Positions 8,306 to 17,084 of a stretch of DNA of 64,000 nt are shown piece by piece. The notes beneath the pieces are model-generated. The model saw only the letters and a program-made list of their open reading frames with translations, made no database searches and was not told the DNA's origin. The stretch is from contig NC_007426.1 of NCBI RefSeq assembly GCF_000026045.1, positions 1,736,001 to 1,800,000 of the forward strand, read 5' to 3'. A program made the translations under genes and the position numbers. Within the stretch, counting starts at the first letter, position 1. The number at the start of each line of letters is the position of its first letter. This DNA comes from Natronomonas pharaonis DSM 2160 (GTDB taxonomy: Archaea; Halobacteriota; Halobacteria; Halobacteriales; Haloarculaceae).

Positions 8306-9739
8306 ATGCCGGGTGCCGGCGATGACGTAGTTGACGTTCTCGGCCGTGTGCTCGACCGGCTGGGAATTATCGACGCAGAGCGGCTGCGACCCACAATCGA
8401 ACTCGCGTGGCCGCGAATCGTCACGGGCTTTGCGATTATGTCCAAGCAGACGGCCGACCTCGCGATGGTCGGAATTGCCGTTGGCACTGCCGGGACGGCG
8501 GGCCTCGCGTTCGCACTCGGCTACTGGAGCATCGTGGTCCTTTTCGGCCTCGGACTGGCTGGCGGAACCGTGAGCCTCGTCTCACAGAACTACGGCGGCG
8601 GCCGGGACGACCGTGCGTCGCTCGTCGTCAAACAGAGCGCTCTCCTTGCGGCGCTGTTTGCGGCGCCAGTTATGGCCATTTTCTCTCTATTCGGCAGTGA
8701 ACTAATATCCATTCTGGGTGCCACCCCTGAAGAAGTCCGACATGGGACGGCCTATCTGTTGCTCATCGCGCCGGCCGTGCTCTTTGAGCTGCTGAACCTC
8801 ATCGCCAGCCGGACCTACACCGGCGTCGGGGACACTTTCACCGAGATGGTTATCCGGAGCGTTGGGGCGGTGCTCAACCTCGTCTTCAGTGCCCTGTTCG
8901 TCTTCGGGCTCGGGATGGGCGTCGCCGGGGTCGCGCTGGGGACGACGCTTTCGACTGGGATTGCGATGGTGGTTCTCGGGTGGGGGATGTTCGGTCACAC
9001 CTATGGCGGGCTCGGCATGAAGCCGAGTCCGGTCCCGGTTTCGCTGTCCGGGCCGTTTGCTGACCTGACGGTCGCCCGCCAGCTGCTTGAAGTCGCGGCT
9101 CCCGAAATCGCGCGCCGGGTTGCACAGGGGCTGACTATCTTTCCGCTGTTGTGGATTGCCGCTTCGTTCGGTCCGGTGGTTGTGACTGCTCTAGAAGTCG
9201 CACGGCGTGTTCGTGCCCTGATAGACAGCGTCAACTGGGGGATGTCGCTGGCATCGAGTTCGCTGGTAGGCCAACGGCTCGGCGCTGGCGAGGAGACGGC
9301 AGCGGACGCCTATGGGGCAGGCATTATTCGACTCACGATGGTTGTGTATCTGGTTGTCGCAGCCATTGTGGTCGCGCTTGCGACCCCGATTGCCGGGCTG
9401 TTCGTCTCCGGCTCGGAGGCGGTTGCTGTGACCGCCGCTTTCGTCGCTGTCGCCGCCGTTAGCGCCATCGGGCTCGGGCTTGACGGGACGGCGTCGGGCG
9501 TTCTTGTCGGAGCCGGTGACACCCGTCGGCCGTTTGTCGCCTCGCTCATCGGTCGGTACCTCTTTGCGCTTCCGGCCGCGTTTCTGGGACTTGTTACCCC
9601 ACTCGGGGTGGGCGGACTCTACTTGGCGCTCGTTTTGGAGTCGTTTGTTCCGGGAGGGATCAACTACGGCCTGTATCGGTCCGGCCGCTGGAAGGTCATT
9701 AGCCGTCGTTACCGCCCGGGAACAGATATCGACAAGTGA
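8306..9739 (+). CDS. MATE family multidrug/Na+ efflux protein
   Basis: The start at 8306 (MPGAGDDVVDVL) gives 477 aa, the normal MATE length; the upstream in-frame extension is unconvincing. About twelve membrane segments form two homologous halves, with motifs such as LAMVGIAVGTAGTAGLAFAL, a GGTVSLVSQNYGG loop and GADTR-like VLVGAGDTRRPF in the second half. MATE transporters export cationic compounds using Na+ or H+ gradients. The gene is monocistronic with a 209-bp divergent spacer on its left. Confidence 0.9.
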   Translation: MPGAGDDVVDVLGRVLDRLGIIDAERLRPTIELAWPRIVTGFAIMSKQTADLAMVGIAVGTAGTAGLAFALGYWSIVVLFGLGLAGGTVSLVSQNYGGGRDDRASLVVKQSALLAALFAAPVMAIFSLFGSELISILGATPEEVRHGTAYLLLIAPAVLFELLNLIASRTYTGVGDTFTEMVIRSVGAVLNLVFSALFVFGLGMGVAGVALGTTLSTGIAMVVLGWGMFGHTYGGLGMKPSPVPVSLSGPFADLTVARQLLEVAAPEIARRVAQGLTIFPLLWIAASFGPVVVTALEVARRVRALIDSVNWGMSLASSSLVGQRLGAGEETAADAYGAGIIRLTMVVYLVVAAIVVALATPIAGLFVSGSEAVAVTAAFVAVAAVSAIGLGLDGTASGVLVGAGDTRRPFVASLIGRYLFALPAAFLGLVTPLGVGGLYLALVLESFVPGGINYGLYRSGRWKVISRRYRPGTDIDK

Positions 9740-10007
9740 GACAAAGCGGATTCTCCCTCGGTGAATTGTATTTTTAGCGTAATAAACAGTACATAACAGC
9801 AGAATGGTTTTTACCTATATTGACCTATTACCGGTGGGTGCGCCTGTCGCTCGTGTGTTTCCCCCACCTCCCACAACACACCTCGCACCCACCTTTGTGG
9901 CGGCCGTATTCGCTTGCTGTACCCGACAGGACGGCAACGTAGCTTGCGGCCCCCGCTGCGGCGGTAGGCCTATGCGCCGTTCGTGAGCCAAAGCCGCAGC
10001 CGGCGAT
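9740..10007. other. Gene-free AT-rich spacer between convergent genes
   Basis: The first 80 bases after the MATE gene are AT-rich (TTTTTAGCGTAATAAACAG) and then GC rises. An open frame at 9804-9986 has proline- and cysteine-rich composition unlike real proteins here and is not called. The stretch probably holds the two transcription ends. Confidence 0.4.
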
Positions 10008-10760
10008 TCATTCGGTGAGATTCAACTCAATAACGTTGCCGGTCTGTTCGACCAGTTGCCGGGCTTCGGACTCGGTTTCGTCGGCGGTAATCCGGCTGAC
10101 GGGACCGGTGATGCTGATTGCCGCCGGCCGGGGACCGGGCGTGGATAGCGGCCGAGCGATGCAGGCCATCCCGGGGACGCACTCCTCGCGGTCGTAGGCG
10201 ACTCCCGCTGACCGGATTGCCGCCAGTTCCTCGAACAGCGCCTCCTCGTCAGTAATCGTATGCGGTGTCACCTCCGGAAGCCCGTGTCGGTCGATAATGG
10301 TCCGCACGCGTTCGTCGTCGAGCGTCGCCAGAATCGCCTTCCCAAGTCCCGTCGCGTGGAGATGCACGCGTCGCCCGGTCTGGGTATCGAGGTCGACCGC
10401 ATCGTCGCCTCTGGCCGTGTGGACGTACACACCCCGGCCGCCTTCCTCGAACATGAGATTTGCCAACTCCCCGGACTTGCGGGCCATGGACTCGATTTCG
10501 GGGCGGGCCGTTTCGTAGATGCCGTCGTGGCGCTGTGCGTACCCTCCAAACTCCAAGGTCTTGAGCCCGATGCGATACCGGTCACCCCGCTGTACGACTA
10601 CTCCGGTCGTCTGGAGTGTGTTGAGATGCTTGTAGACCGTGCTCTTGGCGAGCGAGAGGTGCGTCGAAAGCTCTGTCACTCCGGCCTCACCGTCGAGTTC
10701 GACGATCCCCTCCAGTATCCGCACCGACGTTGCCGTCGCCTGAACCCGGTCGTCCGACAT
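10008..10760 (-). CDS. IclR family transcriptional regulator
   Basis: 250 aa from ATG 10760 (MSDDRVQATATSVRILEGI). An N-terminal winged helix, about residues 10-70, contains GVTELSTHLSLAKSTVYKHL, followed by the IclR effector-binding domain with GKAILATLDDERV and YDREECVPGMACIARPL. IclR proteins regulate catabolic operons in response to small acids. It is divergent from an MFS transporter gene 507 bp away, which may be a target. The ligand is not deducible. Confidence 0.92.
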   Translation of the reverse strand: MSDDRVQATATSVRILEGIVELDGEAGVTELSTHLSLAKSTVYKHLNTLQTTGVVVQRGDRYRIGLKTLEFGGYAQRHDGIYETARPEIESMARKSGELANLMFEEGGRGVYVHTARGDDAVDLDTQTGRRVHLHATGLGKAILATLDDERVRTIIDRHGLPEVTPHTITDEEALFEELAAIRSAGVAYDREECVPGMACIARPLSTPGPRPAAISITGPVSRITADETESEARQLVEQTGNVIELNLTE

Positions 10761-11267
10761 ACTGATGTGTACCCGCTGTCGGGTCATAAGTGCCCCGTCG
10801 CCGTAGAGCGCCCACACTTTTCTACCGGCGCGTTCACCCTTGGGAAACGCGCTGTTCATCTCTAGAGAACGGTCTGTCCACGCATAGTGAACGGCGAACA
10901 GAATCACATGTCAGCGCGCCATCCTGTTCATGTCCCCGGTACGCTTCGGAGAGCCGCCAGTACTACTGAGCGGCCCGCTACATCAGGAATAACGCCAAAC
11001 CGCGTTTCAGTGCTCTATAGTGCCGTTCCGCTGTAAGAAACATAATATTTCCAATATATTTATTCGTCCGGAACGCCACACCGCAACCAATGCGAGAAGC
11101 AATCGCCAGCCAGTCGTCACGGCAACGCAAGCAGTGCCGTACCCTCTGGAAGGTACGGTCATTGATAGCCGACTCGTTCAGCCGACGTTTGCGGCTCTGG
11201 CACACGCCTGGGCTGCTGCCGGACGACAGCTATCGCTCGTTGGTTGCATCCGCGTCGCTTACACGAG
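10761..11267. other. 507-bp divergent spacer, iclR-type gene to MFS gene
   Basis: No convincing gene was found; short open frames here have arginine-rich, non-acidic composition. An AT-rich block at about 11040-11065 (AATATTTCCAATATATTTATTC) may hold the core promoter of the MFS gene. No clear IclR operator palindrome was identified. The length leaves room for regulator sites or a decayed gene. Confidence 0.4.
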
Positions 11268-12539
11268 ATGGAACTTGCGTCTAACGACCGGTCGATTGCG
11301 GCGTTTACGATGTTGGGCCACGGAGTCGTCCACTGGTTTGAGCTGGCGATTCCGATTCTCCTTGTTGTCTGGCTAGACGCCTTCGACGTATCTGTCGCCG
11401 TGATCGGCCTCGTCGTCGCGCTCGGGTATGCCCCATTCGGGCTCGGGGCGCTCCCTGCAGGGGTGCTCGTCGACCGGTTCGGGCCGAAACAGCCCATACT
11501 CTGGTGTCTTACCGGGATGAGCCTCTCGTTTGCAGCTCTCGCAGTCGCACCCTCGATATACGCAGTTGCCCTCTGTCTGCTCGCGTGGGGAATTGCAGCA
11601 AGCGTCTATCACCCCGCGGGGTTGGCGCTCATCAGCACCGGCGTCGAGGACCGAGGGACGGTCTTCGCCTGGCACGGCATCGCCGGCAACCTCGGCATCG
11701 CGCTCGGGCCGTTTGCTACCGCTACGCTCCTCTTGTTCTTCGAGTGGCAGCTTGTCGCTCTCGCGCTGGCTGTACCCGGCGTCGTAGCGACCGCATACGG
11801 GCTCAGCGCCGACTTCGACTCAACGGCGGCCGTCGACGACACGCCTGACGATGCCGGCGGGAGCGGTCGCTCCTCGCTCGTTTCGGACTCAAAAAGCCTG
11901 TTCGCCAGTTCGTTTCTGCTCGTCTTCTCGATTGTCACCATTGTCGGCCTCTACTACCGGGGCGTGCTCACCTACCTGCCGGAGATCCTACAGGGGCTTC
12001 CGGCTATGGCTGGGGTGGCACTTCCGGCGGGCATCGAAGAGCTCTCGCTGGGCGATTACTTCTACGTCGGGTTGTTGGTCGCCGGGATGGCCGGTCAGTA
12101 CGTCGCAGGAAAGCTCACAAGACGGATGCCCGTCGCCCGCGGGCTGGTCGTCGTCTTCGGAGCGCTCGCCGTACTCGCGGTCGTCTTCATCCCTGTCTCG
12201 GGGCTAGGGCTGGTCGCCGTGCTCGTCTACTGTGCAGTGCTGGGATTCACGCTCTTTGCAATCGAGCCGTTCTATCAAGAAGCCGTTGCGGTCTACACCC
12301 CCGCCGACTCGCGGGGGCTCTCGTATGGGTATACGTATCTCGGCATGTTCGGCCTCGGCGCGCTGAATATCTCTTTCGGCGGGTTCCTGCTTGAGTATCT
12401 CTCGCTCACTGCGTTTTTCCTGTCGCTGTCGGTGATTGCCGTTGCCGGTACGGCCGTCGCCTGGCGGCTGATTACCGCTCCCGTCGGACAAGCAGCGCCA
12501 GCCGCAGAGGCTGACGCCGCTTCTTCCGACGACGACTGA
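11268..12539 (+). CDS. Major facilitator superfamily transporter
   Basis: 423 aa from ATG 11268 (MELASNDRSIAAF); a TTG at 11244 is possible but less likely. Twelve membrane segments. The MFS loop-2/3 signature appears as GALPAGVLVDRFGPKQP, and VFAWHGIAGNLGIALGP corresponds to helix 5. A long central acidic loop (SADFDSTAAVDDTPDDAG) separates the halves, and the tail is acidic. The substrate is unknown. Divergent position relative to an IclR-type regulator suggests import or export of an organic acid under its control. Confidence 0.9.
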   Translation: MELASNDRSIAAFTMLGHGVVHWFELAIPILLVVWLDAFDVSVAVIGLVVALGYAPFGLGALPAGVLVDRFGPKQPILWCLTGMSLSFAALAVAPSIYAVALCLLAWGIAASVYHPAGLALISTGVEDRGTVFAWHGIAGNLGIALGPFATATLLLFFEWQLVALALAVPGVVATAYGLSADFDSTAAVDDTPDDAGGSGRSSLVSDSKSLFASSFLLVFSIVTIVGLYYRGVLTYLPEILQGLPAMAGVALPAGIEELSLGDYFYVGLLVAGMAGQYVAGKLTRRMPVARGLVVVFGALAVLAVVFIPVSGLGLVAVLVYCAVLGFTLFAIEPFYQEAVAVYTPADSRGLSYGYTYLGMFGLGALNISFGGFLLEYLSLTAFFLSLSVIAVAGTAVAWRLITAPVGQAAPAAEADAASSDDD

Positions 12540-12563
12540 CCGACAGCCGCCCGCTCGTGGCGT

Positions 12564-12848
12564 TCACTCGGTCAGTTCGACGACCTCCGCAGCGAGCCGC
12601 TTTGCTTCCGCGAGATGCTGGTCCGCCGTATCATCGCCTGTTTCGTCGACGTTCGCGAGCAAATCCACCACATGGCTAACCCGCCGATAAACGAGGTCGC
12701 TGTCGCTGTCGACTCCGACGAGGTCGCCCGCGACCGCCTCTGCCTCTCCTATCCAGCGGCTGGCCGTCCGTTCGACGGGGAGTTCCTGTGTCGCCGCTAA
12801 CTCTTCGTGTAGCTGCTCGACCCTTGCGGCCGGCGGCTCCTTGTCCAT
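12564..12848 (-). CDS. Haloarchaeal helical protein of unknown function (DUF8152-like)
   Basis: 94 aa, acidic and almost entirely helical, with heptad-like repeats in two stretches (RVEQLHEELAATQELPVE and HLAEAKRLAAEVVEL). No membrane segment and no recognisable motif. I recall similar short proteins with ERTASRWIGEAEAVAGD as a conserved core in other haloarchaea, which supports a real gene. Convergent with the MFS gene, 24 bp away. Confidence 0.75.
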   Translation of the reverse strand: MDKEPPAARVEQLHEELAATQELPVERTASRWIGEAEAVAGDLVGVDSDSDLVYRRVSHVVDLLANVDETGDDTADQHLAEAKRLAAEVVELTE

Positions 12849-13024
12849 GGCTGTCTAACGGCCGCGGCAGGCAAAAATGCTCGAACGGAAAGGAGTCCGA
12901 CAGTATTGAGCGACCATATCTTAACCGAGGCTATCGAGATGTCTGACTCCGTTACGTAGCACACTCCGAGCAGACGGTGTCTTCGTGGAAAACCCCTTAC
13001 TGTGGCTACCCAAAGAGGACAGCA

Positions 13025-13426
13025 ATGGACGAGGAGGATACGGAGCCGCTTGTCACCCACGAGATGCTCGGCTACATGCTGGGTTTCGGCCTCGATTTCA
13101 TTTTGCTCGCCGGGCTGCTCTGGGTCGTTGGCGTTGTCCCCGGGGTGGTGTTTGCCGGTGTAACCGGCTTCTTCGCTGTGGTGTATACGCTCTGGATTGC
13201 GTGGCGCTGGCACTCGCGTCGGCGGGACGACTCGGCTGACCGAGAGCCGGTTGACGCTCTCAAAGAGCGATACGTCGCCGGCGAGCTGTCTGAAGCGGAG
13301 TTCGAAGCGGAGCTGAGTCGACTCATGGATGCCGGGCCTGACGCGGACGGCCGCGAGCAAAAAACGTCTGACCGGACTGCGGCTGAAACGGCTTCCGACC
13401 GGCAGGAAGCGGCTGAATCAGAATGA
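13025..13426 (+). CDS. Membrane protein with SHOCT-like C-terminal domain
   Basis: 133 aa from ATG 13025 (MDEEDTEPLV). Two hydrophobic helices, about residues 18-38 and 42-62, are followed by a basic anchor (WRWHSRRRDD) and then LKERYVAGELSEAEFEAEL, a good match to the SHOCT motif. The tail is polar. SHOCT domains occur in many small membrane proteins and are thought to mediate oligomerisation or protease/stress interactions; no specific role is evident. Confidence 0.85.
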   Translation: MDEEDTEPLVTHEMLGYMLGFGLDFILLAGLLWVVGVVPGVVFAGVTGFFAVVYTLWIAWRWHSRRRDDSADREPVDALKERYVAGELSEAEFEAELSRLMDAGPDADGREQKTSDRTAAETASDRQEAAESE

Positions 13427-13543
13427 TACGACCTGCGTGCTGCGTAGGGAGCACGAGAGATACAGGGGCCGTCAATTCAACGTTCTGCGGTAGCGATCAG
13501 CCAGGTGAGCAAGCAGTACACACGCATGTCCGGGCGAAGGAAC

Positions 13544-13786
13544 CTACGACTCGCTAGTTTTGAATGCTTCACGGGGAATGTACTCCCCGAATACGAGCCT
13601 GAATATCAAAAGCGCCCAAGCAGCGTAGAATACTCCAACTTGAACGACTCGCCCGGGGGTTTGCGGGCTGAAGTCGCTAAACGGAAGGACAAGGATTGCC
13701 AGAGCAGTCATGACGATTGCCCCAACTAACGCCAACGTGATTTTGGCCATTATCAGGAGCATCTCTTTTGGGTCCCGTAAGCGCAT
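13544..13786 (-). CDS. Small membrane protein of unknown function
   Basis: 80 aa, start MRLRDPKEMLLIMAKITLAL. Two strong hydrophobic helices, about residues 12-33 and 48-66, are joined by a short loop SDFSPQTPGR. Composition fits a membrane protein and differs from shadow frames in the region, but there is no family I recognise. Flanked by gene-poor DNA with lower GC. Confidence 0.55.
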   Translation of the reverse strand: MRLRDPKEMLLIMAKITLALVGAIVMTALAILVLPFSDFSPQTPGRVVQVGVFYAAWALLIFRLVFGEYIPREAFKTSES

Positions 13787-13887
13787 AGCAGTTGTTGGTA
13801 TTACTATTTCGTTATTCAGTAACGCCGCTGAGATATTCTCGTGCGATTCGACCTATTTTCAATGTTGTATTGGTGGCCTATTAGTCG

Positions 13888-14229
13888 TTACTTATACGAT
13901 TCTTGATACTTGTCGCGGTTCTCGGCCCACCGCCACGGGACCGTCTGGCCGTTGGCGTCTGGATACTCCGCCTTCAATACGGACGACGTCACCAACTCGG
14001 TGAGGTACGTCTCCGCGCCTTCGAACCGTAAATAGTCCAGTTCATCCACGTTCACTATCTGCGTGCCCTTCAGCTGGACCTCGCCGTAGTCGTAGTTGCG
14101 CTTGCCGCCGAACTGAAGGCCCTCCAGCACGCCCTCGCCGAGCGGGAGAACCGCCGGGTCATCGGCGTGGAGGTCGGCGTGGACGTACCACTTCGTCGTC
14201 TGCTGTTGCTTCCGCTGGTCGTGCCGCAA
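13888..14229 (-). pseudogene. Truncated haloarchaeal accessory protein remnant with glycine-rich loop
   Basis: About 113 codons from TTG 14229; there is no ATG start and the frame stays open further upstream without one. The core KWYVHADLHADDPAVLPLGE followed by LQFGGKRNYDYGEVQL looks like part of a larger protein I recall from haloarchaeal accessory DNA, with more sequence expected after WRWAENRDKYQ; here it ends at once (ESYK, stop). The FGGKRNYDYGEV segment resembles glycine-rich loops of RAMP-type RNA-binding proteins, but this is weak. Probably decayed. Confidence 0.45.
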
Positions 14230-14419
14230 CGTGCGTCCCGACGCCGCTCGAAAGCTCGACTCCGACCGCGCTTTGCACGGTAGGGCCGACCTGTCGCTAG
14301 ATCCGAACGGCTGACAGCACGTTCGCTCGTTTCCGAACCACGTGGCTGAAGCAGTTGTCTTCCAGTACGCTCCTCGAGGGAACAGCTACTAACCGCAGTT
14401 CCGTCTATATCAGCCCAGC

Positions 14420-15010
14420 ATGGACCGTTTTCAGAACACGCGGCAGCCGGACTGGGACTGGTGGGGAAAGCTGTGGCCGACGCCCGGTGCGACACTCCGA
14501 AAGTGTGGCCTTTCGTCCGGCCACACGCTCGCGGAAGTCGGGAGCGGAAACGGCTACTTCGCGCTGCCCGCCGCCCGAATCGTCGATCCGGCACCCGTGT
14601 ACGCTGTCGACGTAGATCCGTCGCTTCTCGAAGCGCTTGCCCACCTCGCAGACCAGCAGAACATCAAAAACATCGAGACAGTTGCGGGCGACGCACGGTC
14701 GCTTACCGACCACCTGCCCGAGCCCGTGGATGTCTGCTTGGTGGCAAACGCGTTCCACGGAATCGAGGCTTCCGAGACGTTCGTCACGGAAGCCGTCTCG
14801 GCTCTCGCTGCGGACGGTCGTCTCGTCGTCATCAACTGGCAGGACCGACCGCGGGAGGAAACAACGATAGCCGGCAAGCCGAGAGGGCCGCCGGCTGACC
14901 TGCGGCTGGCTCCGTCTACATGCCGGGAGCGAATCGAGAGCGCAGCCGACATAACGCTCGCCGAGCAGTTTGTACTGCCGCCGTATCATTACGCGCTCGT
15001 CTTCGAGTAG
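14420..15010 (+). CDS. Class I SAM-dependent methyltransferase
   Basis: 196 aa. Motif I is LAEVGSGNGYFALPAA, motif II YAVDVDP, then VAGDARSL and VDVCLVANAFHG. This is a compact Rossmann methyltransferase of the UbiE/MenG or arsenite-methyltransferase-like type, with no additional domain. The N-terminus RQPDWDWWGKLWPTPGATLR recurs in uncharacterised archaeal members. The acceptor is unknown. A 57-bp gap separates it from the enolase-superfamily gene. Confidence 0.88.
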   Translation: MDRFQNTRQPDWDWWGKLWPTPGATLRKCGLSSGHTLAEVGSGNGYFALPAARIVDPAPVYAVDVDPSLLEALAHLADQQNIKNIETVAGDARSLTDHLPEPVDVCLVANAFHGIEASETFVTEAVSALAADGRLVVINWQDRPREETTIAGKPRGPPADLRLAPSTCRERIESAADITLAEQFVLPPYHYALVFE

Positions 15011-15067
15011 CGCTTCGAACGCGGTGGCTCTCCAGCGTCGTACGTTTAAGTCCCCTCGCGGCCACAC

Positions 15068-16129
15068 ATGGTACAGATGCTTTATGATGCTGTCGCCGGG
15101 CTTGACCTGAACGTCGACGAATACAGTCTCGAACGGCGCGAGCGCGATACGTCAAGCGGATTTACACGGATGACAACCATCGTCTCGCTTCGGGGAGACG
15201 GCTGCGTCGGGCGGGGCGAAGATGTCACCTACGATACCGATGCCCACCTCTCGCTTCGGGACAGTGGTACGGCGTTCGATATCACGGGGGAGTATACGCT
15301 CGATTCGTTCTCCGAGGCGCTGTCCGGAATCGACGTTTTCCACGGCGAAACGCCCGGACAGACAGTCTTTCGGAACTACCGCCGCTGGGCCTTCGAGAGC
15401 GCTGCGCTTGACCTCGCGCTGAAACAGGCCGATACGAACCTCGCCGACCGGCTCGACCGCTCATACGACCCGGTCCGGTTCGTCGTGAGCACGCGACTCG
15501 AGGAGCCACCGACCGGCGACCGGGTGCTCGAATGGCTCGACCGCGATTCTGACCTCGAGTTCAAACTCGACCCCACCTCCGAGTGGCCGGCGGAGGCCAT
15601 AGAGCGGCTCGCGGCGACCGATGCGGTCCGGATTCTCGACCTCAAGGGACAGTACCACGGCACGACGGTCGACCAGCCCGCTGACCCCGAACTCTACGAG
15701 CGGGTCATCGAGTCCTTCCCCGAGGCACTCATCGAGGACCCGGAACTGAACGAGGAGACGGAGCCGCTGTTCGAGGGCCACGAACCGCGAGTGACGTGGG
15801 ACTACCCGATTCGGGGCGTCGATACGGTGAAAGAACTCCCCTGGGAGCCCGAGTGGCTCAACATCAAGCCGTCCCGGTTCGGCTCGGTGCGGTCGCTCTT
15901 CGATACGCTCGACTACTGTCGTGAACACGGGATACAGATGTTCGGGGGCGGCCAGTTTGAACTCGATGTCGGCCGCGAGCATCTCCACGCTATTGCGTCG
16001 CTGTTCTATCCGGACGCCCCGAACGACGTCGCGCCGAAAGCGTACAACGACCCCAACCCGAGCGGCGGCCTCCCGTCGAGTCCGCTTACACCGCCCACAG
16101 CCCCCAGTGGACTCTCATGGGACCGATAA
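15068..16129 (+). CDS. Enolase-superfamily (mandelate racemase/muconate lactonizing enzyme-like) protein
   Basis: 353 aa. The N-terminal capping domain is about residues 1-125 and a TIM barrel follows. Candidate barrel acid/base and metal positions run in the expected order: K in LEFKLDP, D in ILDLKGQY, E/D in ALIEDPELNE and K in WLNIKPSRFG. The C-terminal stretch PNPSGGLPSSPLTPPT is unusual. Superfamily members abstract a proton alpha to a carboxylate (racemases, dehydratases, OSB synthase, dipeptide epimerases). Which reaction occurs here cannot be told from sequence; it is not the glycolytic enolase. Confidence 0.8.
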   Translation: MVQMLYDAVAGLDLNVDEYSLERRERDTSSGFTRMTTIVSLRGDGCVGRGEDVTYDTDAHLSLRDSGTAFDITGEYTLDSFSEALSGIDVFHGETPGQTVFRNYRRWAFESAALDLALKQADTNLADRLDRSYDPVRFVVSTRLEEPPTGDRVLEWLDRDSDLEFKLDPTSEWPAEAIERLAATDAVRILDLKGQYHGTTVDQPADPELYERVIESFPEALIEDPELNEETEPLFEGHEPRVTWDYPIRGVDTVKELPWEPEWLNIKPSRFGSVRSLFDTLDYCREHGIQMFGGGQFELDVGREHLHAIASLFYPDAPNDVAPKAYNDPNPSGGLPSSPLTPPTAPSGLSWDR

Positions 16130-16204
16130 GGCAGGGCTGGAAAATAGGCAGGCCAGCGGCAGGCTAGCAGTCTTCGGGCGACCGGGGCCTCCGTCCGCGG
16201 TGTG

Positions 16205-16801
16205 TCAGTCCCGGTCCGGATACGGCGGCGCATGCCCGCTTTCGTCTGCAACCCGGAGCGGCTCGTCGAGCAACTCCAGCAAGCGCTGCTTGCCAGCGTC
16301 CGGGTCGTAGCCATCCCGTCGGAGGTGTGCAAGTGGCGCGACGTTCGGGTTGCGCTCCCAGTGACACCAGACTGCTGTGCCGCCGGCGGCCGAGAAGAGT
16401 CTCACGTGGAGCTGCCAGCCACCAAGCAGACCGTTCGGACGGTACGCACAGCTCGCCTGTTCGTACCGTATTGTTCCGTGCCGCTCGTATGCGTGAAGGT
16501 ACGCACGAACCTGCTGGCGGAATCCGTACCGGGTTTCGAGCCGGCTGCGTGCCTCGTCCGGTGGGACCTCCCACACCCCGAGATACTCGCTATCGGGAGG
16601 TGGCAACACGCGGAGATGTGTCGGCAGCCAGCGGTCGGGGAGTCGGACAAGCCGGACGGCCCACCACCGCCGAATCCGCCATAGCGGAAGAAGACGGACT
16701 GCCAGCCAAACGACAGGGAGGAACCCAAGGGAGTACACCGCCCACCGACGGGCCGAACAGGCATCCCTGAACCGACGTAGTAGTGTATCTGCCTTACGCA
16801 T
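16205..16801 (-). CDS. Hypothetical protein with N-terminal membrane segment
   Basis: 198 aa from ATG 16801 (MRKADTLLRRFRDACS); a start at 16858 would add 19 basic, proline-rich residues. One hydrophobic helix, about residues 18-40 (WAVYSLGFLPVVWLAVRLL), is followed by a basic region and a soluble domain with LGVWEVPPDEARSRLETRYGF and LGGWQLHVRLF. The protein is arginine- and tryptophan-rich, atypical for the acidic proteome here. I do not recognise a family. Confidence 0.65.
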   Translation of the reverse strand: MRKADTLLRRFRDACSARRWAVYSLGFLPVVWLAVRLLPLWRIRRWWAVRLVRLPDRWLPTHLRVLPPPDSEYLGVWEVPPDEARSRLETRYGFRQQVRAYLHAYERHGTIRYEQASCAYRPNGLLGGWQLHVRLFSAAGGTAVWCHWERNPNVAPLAHLRRDGYDPDAGKQRLLELLDEPLRVADESGHAPPYPDRD

Positions 16802-17084
16802 CCGTCTCGTTGGACGCCTGTTTGGCGGGTGTGAGGGGGGTTTCTGAACCGTCGTCAACTCCGATGCCGGTTGCGGGCGCTGTCACTATCGTAGCTGCAC
16901 TGCGGCCCCGTCTGTGACGCATCGAAGGTGATGAGACAGCTGACATTATGCTTGGTAGTACACCGTACGATTGGGTGCGCAAAAGTGCTATCGGGAATCT
17001 TTCCGTTCGTCAGGTCAGTATCCGGCGGCACAACACGCGTGCCGGGACAGCAAAAACGATGTGTGAACGGCGAGAGTGGCACGT

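Noticed and set aside
9804-9986. Possible 60-aa gene after the MATE transporter
   Set aside because: Composition is proline/cysteine-rich and unlike haloarchaeal proteins; no motif or ribosome-binding support.
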